Source: Aequorivita soesokkakensis (GTDB lineage: Bacteria; Bacteroidota; Bacteroidia; Flavobacteriales; Flavobacteriaceae). Taken from it: a stretch of 64,000 nucleotides of DNA. A program made the translations under genes and the position numbers. The stretch spans positions 1-64,000 of the forward strand of contig NZ_LXIE01000011.1 of the NCBI RefSeq assembly GCF_001641085.1, given 5' to 3'. Positions 25,061 to 33,387 of this stretch are shown here, piece by piece. Positions within the stretch are counted from its first letter, which is position 1. Each line of letters starts with the position of its first letter. The notes under the pieces are model-generated. The model saw nothing but the letters and a program-made list of their open reading frames with translations. It searched no databases and was not told the DNA's origin.

Positions 25061-25267
25061 ATGAAAGATTTTAAAGTAGGCGACCACGTTAAATGGAATT
25101 CCGAAGCAGGCCACGTAAGTGGAAAAATTATAAAAGTACACCATTCAGATTTTCAATACAAAGGTTATACACACCATGCGAGCAAGGACGACCCACAGTA
25201 CGAAATAAAAAGCGACAAGACAGACCATATAGCCGCCCACAAAGGTTCCGCGCTTTCAAAGGTTTAA
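25061..25267 (+). CDS. DUF2945 (hypervirulence-associated Tudor-like) protein
   Basis: This 68-residue protein matches the DUF2945 family: KVGDHVKWNSEAGHVSGKII, then YEIKSDKTDHIAAHKGSALS. The domain is a small SH3/Tudor-like barrel of unknown function that is common in Bacteroidota and Proteobacteria. It is cytosolic and stands alone. It converges on the DUF1697 gene with a 9-bp gap and no clear terminator. Confidence 0.8.
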   Translation: MKDFKVGDHVKWNSEAGHVSGKIIKVHHSDFQYKGYTHHASKDDPQYEIKSDKTDHIAAHKGSALSKV

Positions 25268-25276
25268 TAGCAAAAA

Positions 25277-25798
25277 TTATTTTGCGAGTTCAATAAGTTT
25301 CGCGAGGGTGCGGTAGTTTCGGGTGGTGGCTTCAACTTTCAGCTTTTTCTCAAAAAAGTTGTTGTTGCATTTGGCAACGCCATATCCTTTGGAAGCAAAA
25401 AGATACACGCAATTTTCAGTAATATTGAATTCTTCGCCGGGGTACGTCTCTTGGCTAACTTTTTCTGTCAAATTTTTTGCGGGCGGTTCATTGAGCAAGA
25501 TAAAATAGGAAGCCTTTTTCTTTTCTTCGGAAAATGGACAGGCCGCAAGAATCCTTTCAATTTCAGAAACTGTTTTTACCAATACGGGAACTTCAAAACC
25601 GAACGATTTCTGTATGCCCTTGCTGATTTTTTCAGTTAAACCGTTTTTAGATTCCGAAGCAAAAACAACGTTTCCGCTCTGTATATAAGTAACAACATCA
25701 GCAAACCCCAACTCCTCCACAAGAAGTTTTAGGTCCGTCATTTTCATCTGTTTGTTGCCCACGTTTATTCCGCGCAACAGGGCGATGTAGGTTTGCAT
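25277..25798 (-). CDS. DUF1697 family protein
   Basis: This 173-residue protein begins MQTYIALLRGINVGNKQMKM and contains VVTYIQSGNVVF, the defining segments of DUF1697. The C-terminal RNYRTLAKLIELA is also conserved. The function is unknown. It starts one base after the stop codon of the RelE/ParE-type toxin gene, so the three genes at 25277-26304 are likely one operon. Confidence 0.85.
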   Translation of the reverse strand: MQTYIALLRGINVGNKQMKMTDLKLLVEELGFADVVTYIQSGNVVFASESKNGLTEKISKGIQKSFGFEVPVLVKTVSEIERILAACPFSEEKKKASYFILLNEPPAKNLTEKVSQETYPGEEFNITENCVYLFASKGYGVAKCNNNFFEKKLKVEATTRNYRTLAKLIELAK

Positions 25799-25799
25799 A

Positions 25800-26069
25800 T
25801 TAATAGGATTGGTGTTGATTTAAAATTCTCAATACGGTTATTGTTTCATTCACAACGTTATAATGAATCGAATATTTAAAATCTTTTAAGTGAACAATCC
25901 GAATATCTCCATAACGCACTTGAAACTGGAATGGATTGGATTGTATCCGCATCATCTGCAAATGAAAATCCTTATGAAATCTTGCACCTACACCTATGGC
26001 ACAAAAAAAACAATCAATAGTATTAAATTCAATATCCGCCTCCCGAGAAAATTCTAAATTAAAATCCAT
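25800..26069 (-). CDS. RelE/ParE-family toxin
   Basis: This 89-residue protein has the RelE/ParE fold pattern: an N-terminal beta-strand and helix (FSREADIEFNTIDCFF), then beta strands QVRYGDIRIVHL, YSIHYNVVNETITVLRIL. It overlaps the upstream antitoxin gene by 11 bp, the usual arrangement of type II systems. The likely action is gyrase poisoning or ribosome-dependent mRNA cleavage; which one cannot be told. The start at 26069 gives a normal family length. Confidence 0.75.
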   Translation of the reverse strand: MDFNLEFSREADIEFNTIDCFFCAIGVGARFHKDFHLQMMRIQSNPFQFQVRYGDIRIVHLKDFKYSIHYNVVNETITVLRILNQHQSY

Positions 26070-26304
26070 ACTTTTTTCGGATTTCAGAATATGGAATTGT
26101 TTCTAATGTCCCATTCTTTTGCCTTTCCAGCATATCATCCATCATCGCTTTGTATTCTTCGGAAGGTTCCGCAAAGTGAAGCGCCCTATCTTCAATCATA
26201 AATTCAAGATAATTCTTTAAGGAACGTTTTTGAAGTTTTGCCTGCACTTCAAGAATTGCAATCGCCTTATCATCTAGCTCGATCAATTTTTTTGTCTTTC
26301 CCAT
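26059..26304 (-). CDS. Type II antitoxin of the RelE/ParE-like pair
   Basis: This 81-residue protein starts with a short DNA-binding-like segment (KLIELDDKAIAILEVQAKLQ). The acidic C-terminus (EPSEEYKAMMDDMLERQKNG, then TLETIPYSEIRKKYGF) probably wraps the toxin. The start at 26304 is chosen because it lies two bases from an inverted repeat that would act as the operator; the longer frame upstream to 26400 would run through the promoter. It presumably represses its own promoter together with the toxin. Confidence 0.75.
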   Translation of the reverse strand: MGKTKKLIELDDKAIAILEVQAKLQKRSLKNYLEFMIEDRALHFAEPSEEYKAMMDDMLERQKNGTLETIPYSEIRKKYGF

Positions 26305-26305
26305 T

Positions 26306-26324
26306 GTATATAGATTATATATAC
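26306..26324. promoter_or_regulatory. Putative operator of the toxin-antitoxin operon
   Basis: GTATATA-GATTA-TATATAC is a perfect 7-bp inverted repeat with a 5-bp spacer, located between the -7 element and the antitoxin start codon. It fits autoregulation by an antitoxin dimer. Confidence 0.6.
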
Positions 26325-26355
26325 CAAATATATACAAATAGAGAATAAAATACAA
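26325..26355 (-). promoter_or_regulatory. Toxin-antitoxin promoter
   Basis: On the minus strand TTG, a 20-nt spacer and TATATTTG match the Bacteroidota consensus (the -7 element is a full TAnnTTTG). Transcription would start within or next to the GTATATA inverted repeat. Confidence 0.65.
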
Positions 26356-26363
26356 TAGAATAT

Positions 26364-27581
26364 TTACAGATTTTGCGCAACAATAAACCCACCCGTCCAA
26401 GCATTCTGAAAATTAAAGCCACCGGTAATTGCATCAATATTAAGCACTTCTCCAGCGAAATAAACGTTTTTGCAAATTCGGCTTTCAAAGGTTTTAAAGT
26501 TCACTTCCTTTAAATCCACGCCGCCTGCCGTCACAAATTCTTCCTTAAAAGTACTCTTTCCTGCAACCTCGAAAATTCCGCCCGTCAATTGGTTTGCTAT
26601 ATTCTGAAGGTTTTCGCGAGTGGCATCGGCCCAAGTGAGCCGTTCATCAATCCCCGAAGATTTAATGATACTTTGCCAGAGACGTTTTGGCAAATCGAAC
26701 TGGGCGTATTTATAAATGGTTTGTTTTCCCTGCAAAAGTTTTAATTCTTTCAAAGCATCCAAAACTTCTTCTTCGGAAAGCGTGTTCAACCAATTCACCT
26801 CAATCTTAAAATGATAGTTTAAAGGCTCCAAAACACGAGCACCCCAAGCCGAAAGTTTTAATATGGCGGGACCGCTCATCCCCCAATGGGTAATCAATAA
26901 TGGACCGCTACTTTCCAAAACCGTTTTCCCCTTCTCATCCAGCACTTTCACAGAAGCATCAGTACTTAAACCAGGCAAATCAATAATTCGCGAATCCTTA
27001 ATATTAAACGTAAAAAGCGAAGGAACAGCAGGAATAATGGTATGTCCCAAACCTTCCAGCAATTGCCAAATCTTCGGATTGCTGCCGGTAGCGACCACAA
27101 TTTTTTCTGCTGAATAAGTATCTGTGGTTGTATTGATTATGAAATGATCTGCTTCTTTTTGAATCTTTTTTACAGATTGATTAAGAAGAATATCAATCCC
27201 AAATTTTTTCGCTTCAAAAAGAAAACAATTGATTATCGTTTGCGAAGAATCCGAAACTGGAAACATTCTGCCGTCTTCCTCTATTTTAAGTTCCACGCCG
27301 CGTTTTTCAAACCATTCAATGGTATCGCCCGTCATAAAAGTATGAAACGGACCCAAAAGTTCCTTTTCGCCACGCGGATAATTTTGCGTCAATTCCTTCG
27401 GAAGAAATTCGGCGTGGGTTACGTTGCACCTTCCGCCGCCGGAAACTTTTACTTTGGTGAGCACTTCCTTTCCACGTTCGAGAATTATAATTTTAAGTTT
27501 CGGATTTTTTTCAGCAGCATTTATTGCCGTGAAAAACCCTGCAGCACCGCCGCCAATTATTATGACATCGGCCTGTTTCAA
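26364..27581 (-). CDS. HI0933-type FAD-dependent oxidoreductase
   Basis: This 405-residue flavoprotein has an N-terminal Rossmann dinucleotide site, VIIGGGAAGFFTAINAA, and the HI0933-family segments VSGGGRCNVTHA and GGRMFPVSDSS-like DGRMFPVSDSSQTIINC. The C-terminal FAD segment is NVYFAGEVLNIDAITGGFN. The substrate is unknown. The start is a TTG at 27581 that overlaps the TGA of the decarboxylase gene (TTGA), so the two are translationally coupled. The only other ATG choices would delete the FAD site. Confidence 0.85.
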   Translation of the reverse strand: MKQADVIIIGGGAAGFFTAINAAEKNPKLKIIILERGKEVLTKVKVSGGGRCNVTHAEFLPKELTQNYPRGEKELLGPFHTFMTGDTIEWFEKRGVELKIEEDGRMFPVSDSSQTIINCFLFEAKKFGIDILLNQSVKKIQKEADHFIINTTTDTYSAEKIVVATGSNPKIWQLLEGLGHTIIPAVPSLFTFNIKDSRIIDLPGLSTDASVKVLDEKGKTVLESSGPLLITHWGMSGPAILKLSAWGARVLEPLNYHFKIEVNWLNTLSEEEVLDALKELKLLQGKQTIYKYAQFDLPKRLWQSIIKSSGIDERLTWADATRENLQNIANQLTGGIFEVAGKSTFKEEFVTAGGVDLKEVNFKTFESRICKNVYFAGEVLNIDAITGGFNFQNAWTGGFIVAQNL

Positions 27582-29017
27582 GCCAGGACTTTTTCTTCCG
27601 CAAATGATTCGCAGAGAGTGATGGTTTCCTTTACATCATCAAGTGTTGTTCGCGGATTTATCAAACACATTCTTAAAACAACTTGTCCGTTAAGTACAGT
27701 AGTTACAAGCAACGCTTGTTTTGAATCCACAACATTTTGTGAAATGCGTTGGTTCAACGCATCCAGTTTTTTCTCTGAAAGTTTGTTGCCAATTGGGTTA
27801 TATCTAAAGTTGATGACCGCCAAAGTTGCGGGAGAAATAACTTCCCAATTTGAGCTTTTCCGAAGAAAACTTTCCGTCGCTTCTGCAAGTTTTACGTTAT
27901 AGGTAATTGCTTTTCGGAATTCACCCATTCCAAAGGTTTTTACTGACATGTAAAACTTCAATGCCCGGAAACGGCGCGTCAACTCAATGCCGTGGTCGTA
28001 AAAATTTATTTTGGAAGTATTGCCTTCAATATCGCGAAGATATTCAGGCTTTTCGGTGAAAGTTCCCTTCAACCACTTATGGTTTTTAATCAAAAGACAG
28101 CCAATTTCATAAGGTTGAAAAAACCATTTATGCGGGTCAACGGTTAGTGAATCTGCTTTTTCAATTCCTTTTAAAAGTTGTTTTCCGTTTTCGGAAAGGA
28201 TTGCAAAACCGCCGTAAGCCCCATCAATGTGGAACCAAATATCTTCTTTTTTACAGATTTTCGCGATATCGGAAAGCGGATCAACCGTGCCGGTGTTTGT
28301 TGTTCCAGCAGTTGCAATCAAGCAAAAAGGCTGCAAGCCTTCAAGTCTATCTTTTGCGATTGCGTTTTTCAATTTATTCAATGAAAACTTGAATTCGCTG
28401 TCCGTTGGAATCACACGAATTTGCTCTTTTCGAAAACCGAGAACGCGGATTGCCTTTATATTTGAAGAATGCGCTTGGTCTGAAAGATAGATCACCGCAT
28501 TGCTAAAATCGTCGCCACATTTCACTTTTCGAGCGGTCACCAAAGCAGTCAAATTCGCCATAGAACCGCCACTTGTAAAAATTCCTCCGCCTTTTTTCTG
28601 CGGAAAACCGAACATTTTTAAAAGCCAGTTCATCGTTACGATTTCCATTTCGGCAGCAGCCGGAGAAGCCGCCCAACCCCCTGAAAATATATTGAAGCCA
28701 GAAGCCAAACTATCTGCCATCGCGCTAATATAATTGCTGGGTCCGGGAACGAAAGAATATGATTTTGGGTGTGAAACGATGTTACTTTTGGTCATCACTT
28801 CGTCCAAAACAAACTTTAAAATTTTTTGTGGATCGCTTGCTTTTTCTGGGGCATCTTCAAGAAACAAAGTTTCCATTTCTTCCCTTGAACCCGAAACCAC
28901 AGGGAGTTTTTCATTCTGCGTTGCAAAGTGTTCTACAATGGCATCAACCACTTCATAACCATAGGTTTTCATTTCCTCTTTACTCAATTCCAGCGTAGCT
29001 TTATTCTGAATTTTCAC
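27578..29017 (-). CDS. Group II pyridoxal-phosphate amino-acid decarboxylase
   Basis: This 479-residue enzyme belongs to the aromatic-L-amino-acid/glutamate decarboxylase group. The PLP-binding lysine lies in SLTVDPHKWFFQPYEIGCLL. Upstream, WFHIDGAYGGFA carries the aspartate that binds the pyridine nitrogen, and FTSGGSMANLTALVTARK is the phosphate-binding segment. Expected activity is decarboxylation of an aromatic amino acid such as tryptophan or tyrosine, but substrate is not proved. Translation probably starts at a GTG at 29017. It is cytosolic and coupled to the FAD oxidoreductase. Confidence 0.85.
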   Translation of the reverse strand: MKIQNKATLELSKEEMKTYGYEVVDAIVEHFATQNEKLPVVSGSREEMETLFLEDAPEKASDPQKILKFVLDEVMTKSNIVSHPKSYSFVPGPSNYISAMADSLASGFNIFSGGWAASPAAAEMEIVTMNWLLKMFGFPQKKGGGIFTSGGSMANLTALVTARKVKCGDDFSNAVIYLSDQAHSSNIKAIRVLGFRKEQIRVIPTDSEFKFSLNKLKNAIAKDRLEGLQPFCLIATAGTTNTGTVDPLSDIAKICKKEDIWFHIDGAYGGFAILSENGKQLLKGIEKADSLTVDPHKWFFQPYEIGCLLIKNHKWLKGTFTEKPEYLRDIEGNTSKINFYDHGIELTRRFRALKFYMSVKTFGMGEFRKAITYNVKLAEATESFLRKSSNWEVISPATLAVINFRYNPIGNKLSEKKLDALNQRISQNVVDSKQALLVTTVLNGQVVLRMCLINPRTTLDDVKETITLCESFAEEKVLA

Positions 29018-29090
29018 GTGTTTCTTTTTTGAATTTTTTGAAAGTGCAAAATTAAGGTTTTAACAAAGGAATTTCGATCTTTAAACCAAT

Positions 29091-29121
29091 AAAAAATACC
29101 TTGACAATAAAGCCAAGGCAT
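29091..29121 (-). terminator. Rho-independent terminator after the beta-helix gene
   Basis: On the minus strand ATGCCTTG and CAAGGTAT form an 8-bp stem (one G-U) with a 10-nt loop, followed by a T-run. It lies after the stop codon of the gene at 29206 and before the decarboxylase start. Confidence 0.7.
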
Positions 29122-29131
29122 TTTAAAAACT

Positions 29132-29199
29132 TGTCCGTTCGAGCGAAGTCGAGAACTTTTACCTGGAAAAAGGAGGTCTCGAGTGCGCTTGACCAGACA
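29132..29199. repeat. Full REP-like palindrome
   Basis: Left arm TGTCCGTTCGAGCGAAGTCG and right arm TCTCGAGTGCGCTTGACCAG-ACA flank about 20 bp. It ends 6 bp from the stop codon of the secreted beta-helix gene. Confidence 0.75.
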
Positions 29200-29205
29200 T
29201 TTGTT

Positions 29206-30675
29206 CTATTCCACTATCATTTTCTTAGTTACGGTTTGCACATCGTTGCTGAAATTCACAAAATACAAACCTGAAGGAAGATTTATATGCAAAGTGTTTT
29301 GCCCTTCAGAAATAATTTCCGAAGAAATCAAATTGCCCTGAATTCCATAGACCGCAACCTTTTCAAAAGAATAAATATTATTGAAATTGATTTCGTTTTT
29401 CACAGGATTTGGATAAAAACTGAAGTTTTCAATGGTGTTATCCGCAACGCCCAAAACGCCACATTCAAATGGATCAAAAATAACTTCTCCCAAAGCTGGA
29501 TTGTCAACTATGTGAAAAATAACATCTTCCACTTGCTGCTCTGTGCTTTGTTGGTTTTCAATCCAGCAATTGTGTTTTGCTGAAATTGTATTTGCAGTAT
29601 TGTTATATAGCGCATAAACTACACCCCCGTTTTCGTTTTCAGCAAAAACATTTAGCCCAGGATTGTTTGAATCATCTCCAAGATTTACGGAAGCCGAGCC
29701 TTGTAGCGTAATTCCCCATAGGTTTCTTCGTATTTCATTTCCAGAGACAATAACGTCTGCACTTACCGATGAACTATTAAGGTTAATCCCGCTCCCACCA
29801 AGATTAGGATCACCTTGGATATTGTTGTCTTCAATGACATTATTAGTGATTTCCGCAGAATCATTGGTTCCAAGAATGGTAATTCCATAGCGATTACCGC
29901 GAATAATGTTATTGTCTATAACCACATTTACATTGCCGCCAACAAAGTTAGCTATGGCAATACCGCCGGCTTGTTCCAAAGCAGGATCGCCGATGATTGT
30001 ATTTTGAATAATTTCCAAAGGTTCATTAGCCAAGGTTGTACCCAAATTTATTTGCGGACGGTTGCTATTGGCTTGGTTATTACCCTCAATCATATTATTG
30101 AAAATATAGGCTGAAACAACTGAATTTGCTGCAGAACCGATTGCAGGATTTTCATTGAAAGAAATAGTGTTATTTGTGATTTGAGGCAGTCCTCGGGAAA
30201 GTTGGATAACTGCACTTGTAGTTGCGCCAGAAACATTATTTGTCAGCGTACAATTATCTATCGAAAAAGTTTCCGTCAAAACCCGAAGTCCGCCGCCGTA
30301 TTCAATAGTTGTATTACTGATATCTATAGTTGAAAATTCCTCAAAAAGGAAACCTTCGTAAGGGGCATTTTCATCCAAAGCCGTAATGGTTACCGCGTTT
30401 GAATTTATCGTAAATGCACCAAAAACAGTGATCAATTTGTCAGTATCAATTAAGAGCGTTAAATCGGAATCTATAATTACAGTATCATTTTCTGAAATAG
30501 TGAGATTTCCCAAAAGGGTATAATCATTTCCCGAAATAGTGATGGTTGTTGGGCTGGCTGCCGCAATATCGGCCAGCGTCCAAGTTACACCCGTATTTGG
30601 GGTGGTGTAATCCTGCGCAATTGCAATTGTGAAAGTTAAAAAGACTAATAAAGTACTGAGGATAATTTTTTTCAT
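29206..30675 (-). CDS. Secreted right-handed beta-helix protein with type IX sorting domain
   Basis: This protein (about 489 residues) has a signal peptide (MKKIILSTLLVFLTFTIAIA). A region of short repeats follows, such as ITNNVIEDNNI, VIDNNIIRGNRYGITILG and VSGNEIRRNLWGITLQG, the pattern of parallel beta-helix (pectate-lyase-like/NosD-type) proteins. The C-terminal type A sorting domain starts at FSFYPNPVKNEINF and ends TKKMIVE. It is predicted to be surface-anchored or secreted. No catalytic residues of a polysaccharide lyase can be assigned. The start at 30675 exposes the signal peptide; 16 extra codons exist upstream. Confidence 0.85.
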   Translation of the reverse strand: MKKIILSTLLVFLTFTIAIAQDYTTPNTGVTWTLADIAAASPTTITISGNDYTLLGNLTISENDTVIIDSDLTLLIDTDKLITVFGAFTINSNAVTITALDENAPYEGFLFEEFSTIDISNTTIEYGGGLRVLTETFSIDNCTLTNNVSGATTSAVIQLSRGLPQITNNTISFNENPAIGSAANSVVSAYIFNNMIEGNNQANSNRPQINLGTTLANEPLEIIQNTIIGDPALEQAGGIAIANFVGGNVNVVIDNNIIRGNRYGITILGTNDSAEITNNVIEDNNIQGDPNLGGSGINLNSSSVSADVIVSGNEIRRNLWGITLQGSASVNLGDDSNNPGLNVFAENENGGVVYALYNNTANTISAKHNCWIENQQSTEQQVEDVIFHIVDNPALGEVIFDPFECGVLGVADNTIENFSFYPNPVKNEINFNNIYSFEKVAVYGIQGNLISSEIISEGQNTLHINLPSGLYFVNFSNDVQTVTKKMIVE

Positions 30676-30772
30676 GAGTTTGTTTTTTTGAAGCCGTAAA
30701 AGTAGGAATATGTGTTTAAGCAAAAAAGATATTTGTATGCTTTAGCATTTTGAAAAAAACTAACTTTGAAAA

Positions 30773-31813
30773 ATGGTTTTATACATTCTGATACTATTTT
30801 TTATCATCAGCCCCTTTTTCCCTGCTACCGGAAATCCGCATTGGTTTTTTAGAACTGCGGATTTTGTAAGGCTTCAATCGTTGTTTATTCAGTTTATTTT
30901 ACTGGGACTGTTTCTTTATTTTGAAGAAAACTTTACCGCTTTTAGCTGGATATTACTTGTGGCGCTGATTGCAACCATATTGTATCAACTTTATAAAGTA
31001 TTTCCATACAGTTCCCTTTTTCCTAGAAGAAGATCACACGCTGCGAGTGACGGCAATGTTTCAATTTTGGCGGGAAACGTACTTCAAACCAATTCGTGCT
31101 ATCCAGATTTTTTAAATGAAGTGAAACGCTTTGACCCAGATTTGGTTTTAACAATGGAATCCAACAAAGACTGGGAAAATTGTCTTTCAGAAATTGAAAA
31201 AGAGTATCCTTTCACTGTAAAAGTGCCTTTGGAAAATTTTTATGGAATGCATCTTTATTCTAAGAAAGAACTTGAAAATGTTGAGGTTAAATACCAAATT
31301 GAAGATGACAAACCTTCCATATTTTTCGATTTCCCAATTGAAGGGCAACAGCCTATTTTCTTTTGTTGTTTACATCCCGCGCCGCCCAGCCCAACCGAAA
31401 ATGAAACATCAAAAGAACGCGATGCCGAATTGATGCTTACCGGGAAAAGAATTAGAAAGCTAGATAAGCCCACCGTAGTTTGTGGAGATATGAATGATGT
31501 GGTTTGGAGCCGGACTACAAGGTTATTTAAAAAAATGACGGGAATGATTGACCCACGCGTAGGTCGTGGTTTCTTTTCAACTTATCATGCAGGTTATTTC
31601 TTTTTAAGGTTTCCTTTGGACCATCTTTTTCATACCCGAGATTTATATGTTGAAAAAATGGTTCGCTCCAAAGACTTTGGAAGCGACCATTTTGCGATGT
31701 ATTATGAGATTTTTCATAAAAAAAAAGTCAAAACCCCGGAAAATCCAAAACTAAACGGGGATGAGAAAGAGGAAGTTGAAGAATTGATCGAAAACGGAAA
31801 AGAGAATCAATAA
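30773..31813 (+). CDS. Endonuclease/exonuclease/phosphatase-family membrane protein
   Basis: This 346-residue protein has three N-terminal membrane helices (about residues 2-18, 33-52 and 57-75), then an EEP-fold domain. Motifs include VSILAGNVLQTN, FDPDLVLTMES, FFCCLHPAPPSP, VVCGDMNDVVWS and FGSDHFAMYYEIF, matching the catalytic N, E, H, D-x-N and terminal D-H residues. The EEP domain is placed in the periplasm by inference. The C-terminus is acidic. A -7 element TAACTTTG lies at 30761-30768, five bases before the ATG, so the transcript may be leaderless. Confidence 0.8.
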   Translation: MVLYILILFFIISPFFPATGNPHWFFRTADFVRLQSLFIQFILLGLFLYFEENFTAFSWILLVALIATILYQLYKVFPYSSLFPRRRSHAASDGNVSILAGNVLQTNSCYPDFLNEVKRFDPDLVLTMESNKDWENCLSEIEKEYPFTVKVPLENFYGMHLYSKKELENVEVKYQIEDDKPSIFFDFPIEGQQPIFFCCLHPAPPSPTENETSKERDAELMLTGKRIRKLDKPTVVCGDMNDVVWSRTTRLFKKMTGMIDPRVGRGFFSTYHAGYFFLRFPLDHLFHTRDLYVEKMVRSKDFGSDHFAMYYEIFHKKKVKTPENPKLNGDEKEEVEELIENGKENQ

Positions 31814-31841
31814 AAAGCCCTTCATTTCTGAAGAGCTTTTT
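31812..31841 (+). terminator. Rho-independent terminator after the EEP-family gene
   Basis: AAAAAGCCCTTCA and TGAAGAGCTTTTT form a 13-bp stem with one mismatch and a 4-nt loop, directly overlapping the stop codon. The T-run is on the plus strand, and the A-run allows the opposite direction too. Confidence 0.85.
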
Positions 31842-31844
31842 ACT

Positions 31845-31884
31845 CTGTATAGGCGGAGACCCCGAGGCTTCGGGAGAACTCTCA
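31845..31884 (-). pseudogene. Remnant of a tRNA-Leu 3' end interrupted by a palindrome
   Basis: On the minus strand TGAGAGTTC and TCTCCGCCTATAC match the T-arm and acceptor 3' half of the intact tRNA-Leu 62 bp away. They are separated by an insertion holding the palindrome CCCGAAGCCTCGGG. It cannot fold as a tRNA and is taken as a partial duplication. Confidence 0.55.
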
Positions 31885-31906
31885 GAACCAAATCTTTTTT
31901 AAAAAC

Positions 31907-31940
31907 AAAAAAGCTGACTCGTAAAAGTCAGCTTTTTTTT
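31907..31940 (-). terminator. Terminator of the tRNA-Leu gene
   Basis: AAAAAAGCTGACT and AGTCAGCTTTTTT form a perfect stem of 13 bp with a short CGTAAA loop, just after the tRNA 3' end on the minus strand. Confidence 0.85.
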
Positions 31941-31945
31941 ATTTG

Positions 31946-32027
31946 TACAGGCGGAGAGACTCGAACTCTCACACCTCACGGCACTAGATCCTAAGTCTAG
32001 CGTGTCTACCAATTCCACCACGCCTGC
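31946..32027 (-). tRNA. tRNA-Leu (anticodon UAG)
   Basis: An 82-nt class II tRNA on the minus strand. The acceptor stem is GCAGGCG / CGCCTGT (G-U at the end), the anticodon stem is CTAGA/TCTAG around the loop CTTAGGA, giving anticodon UAG, and the T-arm is GAGAG-TTCGAGT-CTCTC. The 3' CCA is not encoded. It reads CUA-type leucine codons. Confidence 0.95.
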
Positions 32028-32129
32028 ATCAAAATCCTTTACAACACTTAGGACATATTGTAAAAGGAGTGCAAATATAAATAATACTTACAAATGATTG
32101 CTAACTTATTTCAAAATTTTTTTGAAGCA

Positions 32130-32624
32130 CTATTCCCGAAGCCAAGACTTCATCTTTGGAAAGGCATTTTCGCCCTCTATATCAGTCAATCCCATCCATT
32201 GCAATAACGGAAGCCCAATATAGTTTTCACTTTCAAATTGTTCGGTAAGCCATTTCGCTTCGCCTTTGTAACCAGCTTCGTGAAAAACAATTTCTGTGGG
32301 CAATCCTATTTTCCGTGCAGCGGCAAACGACCAAAGCAAAACCGCCATTTCCTCCCCCGCTTTTTCGCTATTGTTTTCAATAACATTATCATTAAGGATC
32401 TCACGTTCCGCGGAAAGTGACACGGCAATATGTCCTGCTTCGTGGAGCAAATCGCCGGGATATTTCAGATTTTTTAAATCAATTTGCAAGCTTCCATTTT
32501 TAATCTGAATACCGGGCAAAAAGGTTTCTGTTTCAATTTCAGTGAAATTATACTGAATGGAAATTTCATCAAAAAACTGAAAAATCTGCTTCAAAACCAA
32601 ATCACGTTCTTTTCCCTTTTCCAT
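32130..32624 (-). CDS. Hypothetical HExxH-containing protein
   Basis: This 164-residue protein contains LLHEAGHIAVSL (about residues 59-70), a HExxH site of the type seen in zinc metallopeptidases. A second HEAG segment (IVFHEAGYKGEA) lies near residue 118. It has no signal peptide or clear membrane helix. Its ATG overlaps the TAA of the putative hydroxylase gene (TAATG), so the two are coupled. No family is recognised; peptidase activity is only suggested by the motif. Confidence 0.6.
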   Translation of the reverse strand: MEKGKERDLVLKQIFQFFDEISIQYNFTEIETETFLPGIQIKNGSLQIDLKNLKYPGDLLHEAGHIAVSLSAEREILNDNVIENNSEKAGEEMAVLLWSFAAARKIGLPTEIVFHEAGYKGEAKWLTEQFESENYIGLPLLQWMGLTDIEGENAFPKMKSWLRE

Positions 32625-33316
32625 TAAATTTCACTTTGTAATTTTGCAATCATCGCTTTGGAAGTCTCAGTACCCATCAGTTTCAATTGTTCTATCATTT
32701 GCAATTTTGTTTCGCGGGAATATTCGGGCGCTGCCTTTTCAGCTTCAAAATTATAACCGCATTCCGCAAATAAATTATCCGACCAATCATTGCGAATACA
32801 GTCCATTACCAAATGAATTCTATCGGCTTTTCCATCGTTTCGAACACTGTGAGGCAGATTGAAATTACCGTACCAACATTCTGTGGGAAGCATTTTCACT
32901 TCTTTTGAATCGATAAAAAAATGAACTTCTTCATTCGTAATAATTGGAATGTGGATTCTGAAAATACCATCTTCATACCCCAAATTATAATCTGTGTGCT
33001 CTTTAATAATGCTGCCCGGTTTTAAGTTTAAAAGCCGAATGGATTCTTTTTCACATTCAAAAAAATCAATGACTTCTTTAAAATAAGCACATTTTTGAAG
33101 CAGTTCCGTGTCTTTATATTTTTCCCCATTCTGCGGAAGCGCGAAAATATTGTTCATTTCACCGTTTTGAGAACGTAAAGCGATGGAAGTCCAATTGCCG
33201 GAATAATCATTTTTATTGAAGTGGGAAGTGAAATTATATTTTTTACAAATTGCCAAATCGTCCAAAAGTTTTTCTTCAGAAAAGTGAAAAGGCAATTTTA
33301 AAAAAGCATTTTCCAT
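32624..33316 (-). CDS. Aspartyl/asparaginyl beta-hydroxylase-like protein
   Basis: This protein (about 230 residues) resembles Fe(II)/2-oxoglutarate-dependent Asp/Asn hydroxylases of the cupin type. The facial triad is suggested by IIKEHTDYN (H-x-D) and LPHSVRNDGKADRIHLVMD (distal H and the 2-oxoglutarate-binding R). The target protein is unknown. It precedes and is coupled to the HExxH protein. The start at 33316 is an ATG; a GTG seven codons upstream is a weaker alternative. It is divergent from the M20 peptidase. Confidence 0.7.
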   Translation of the reverse strand: MENAFLKLPFHFSEEKLLDDLAICKKYNFTSHFNKNDYSGNWTSIALRSQNGEMNNIFALPQNGEKYKDTELLQKCAYFKEVIDFFECEKESIRLLNLKPGSIIKEHTDYNLGYEDGIFRIHIPIITNEEVHFFIDSKEVKMLPTECWYGNFNLPHSVRNDGKADRIHLVMDCIRNDWSDNLFAECGYNFEAEKAAPEYSRETKLQMIEQLKLMGTETSKAMIAKLQSEI

Positions 33317-33387
33317 AAAATGAAAGCGTTCGTTCACCTGCCAAATTACGGCATTTTTAGTACTTTTAGAAAAAATTGAAATACTTT

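Noticed and set aside
26305-26400. Longer antitoxin start
   Set aside because: It would translate the promoter and operator; the shorter start has a normal antitoxin length.
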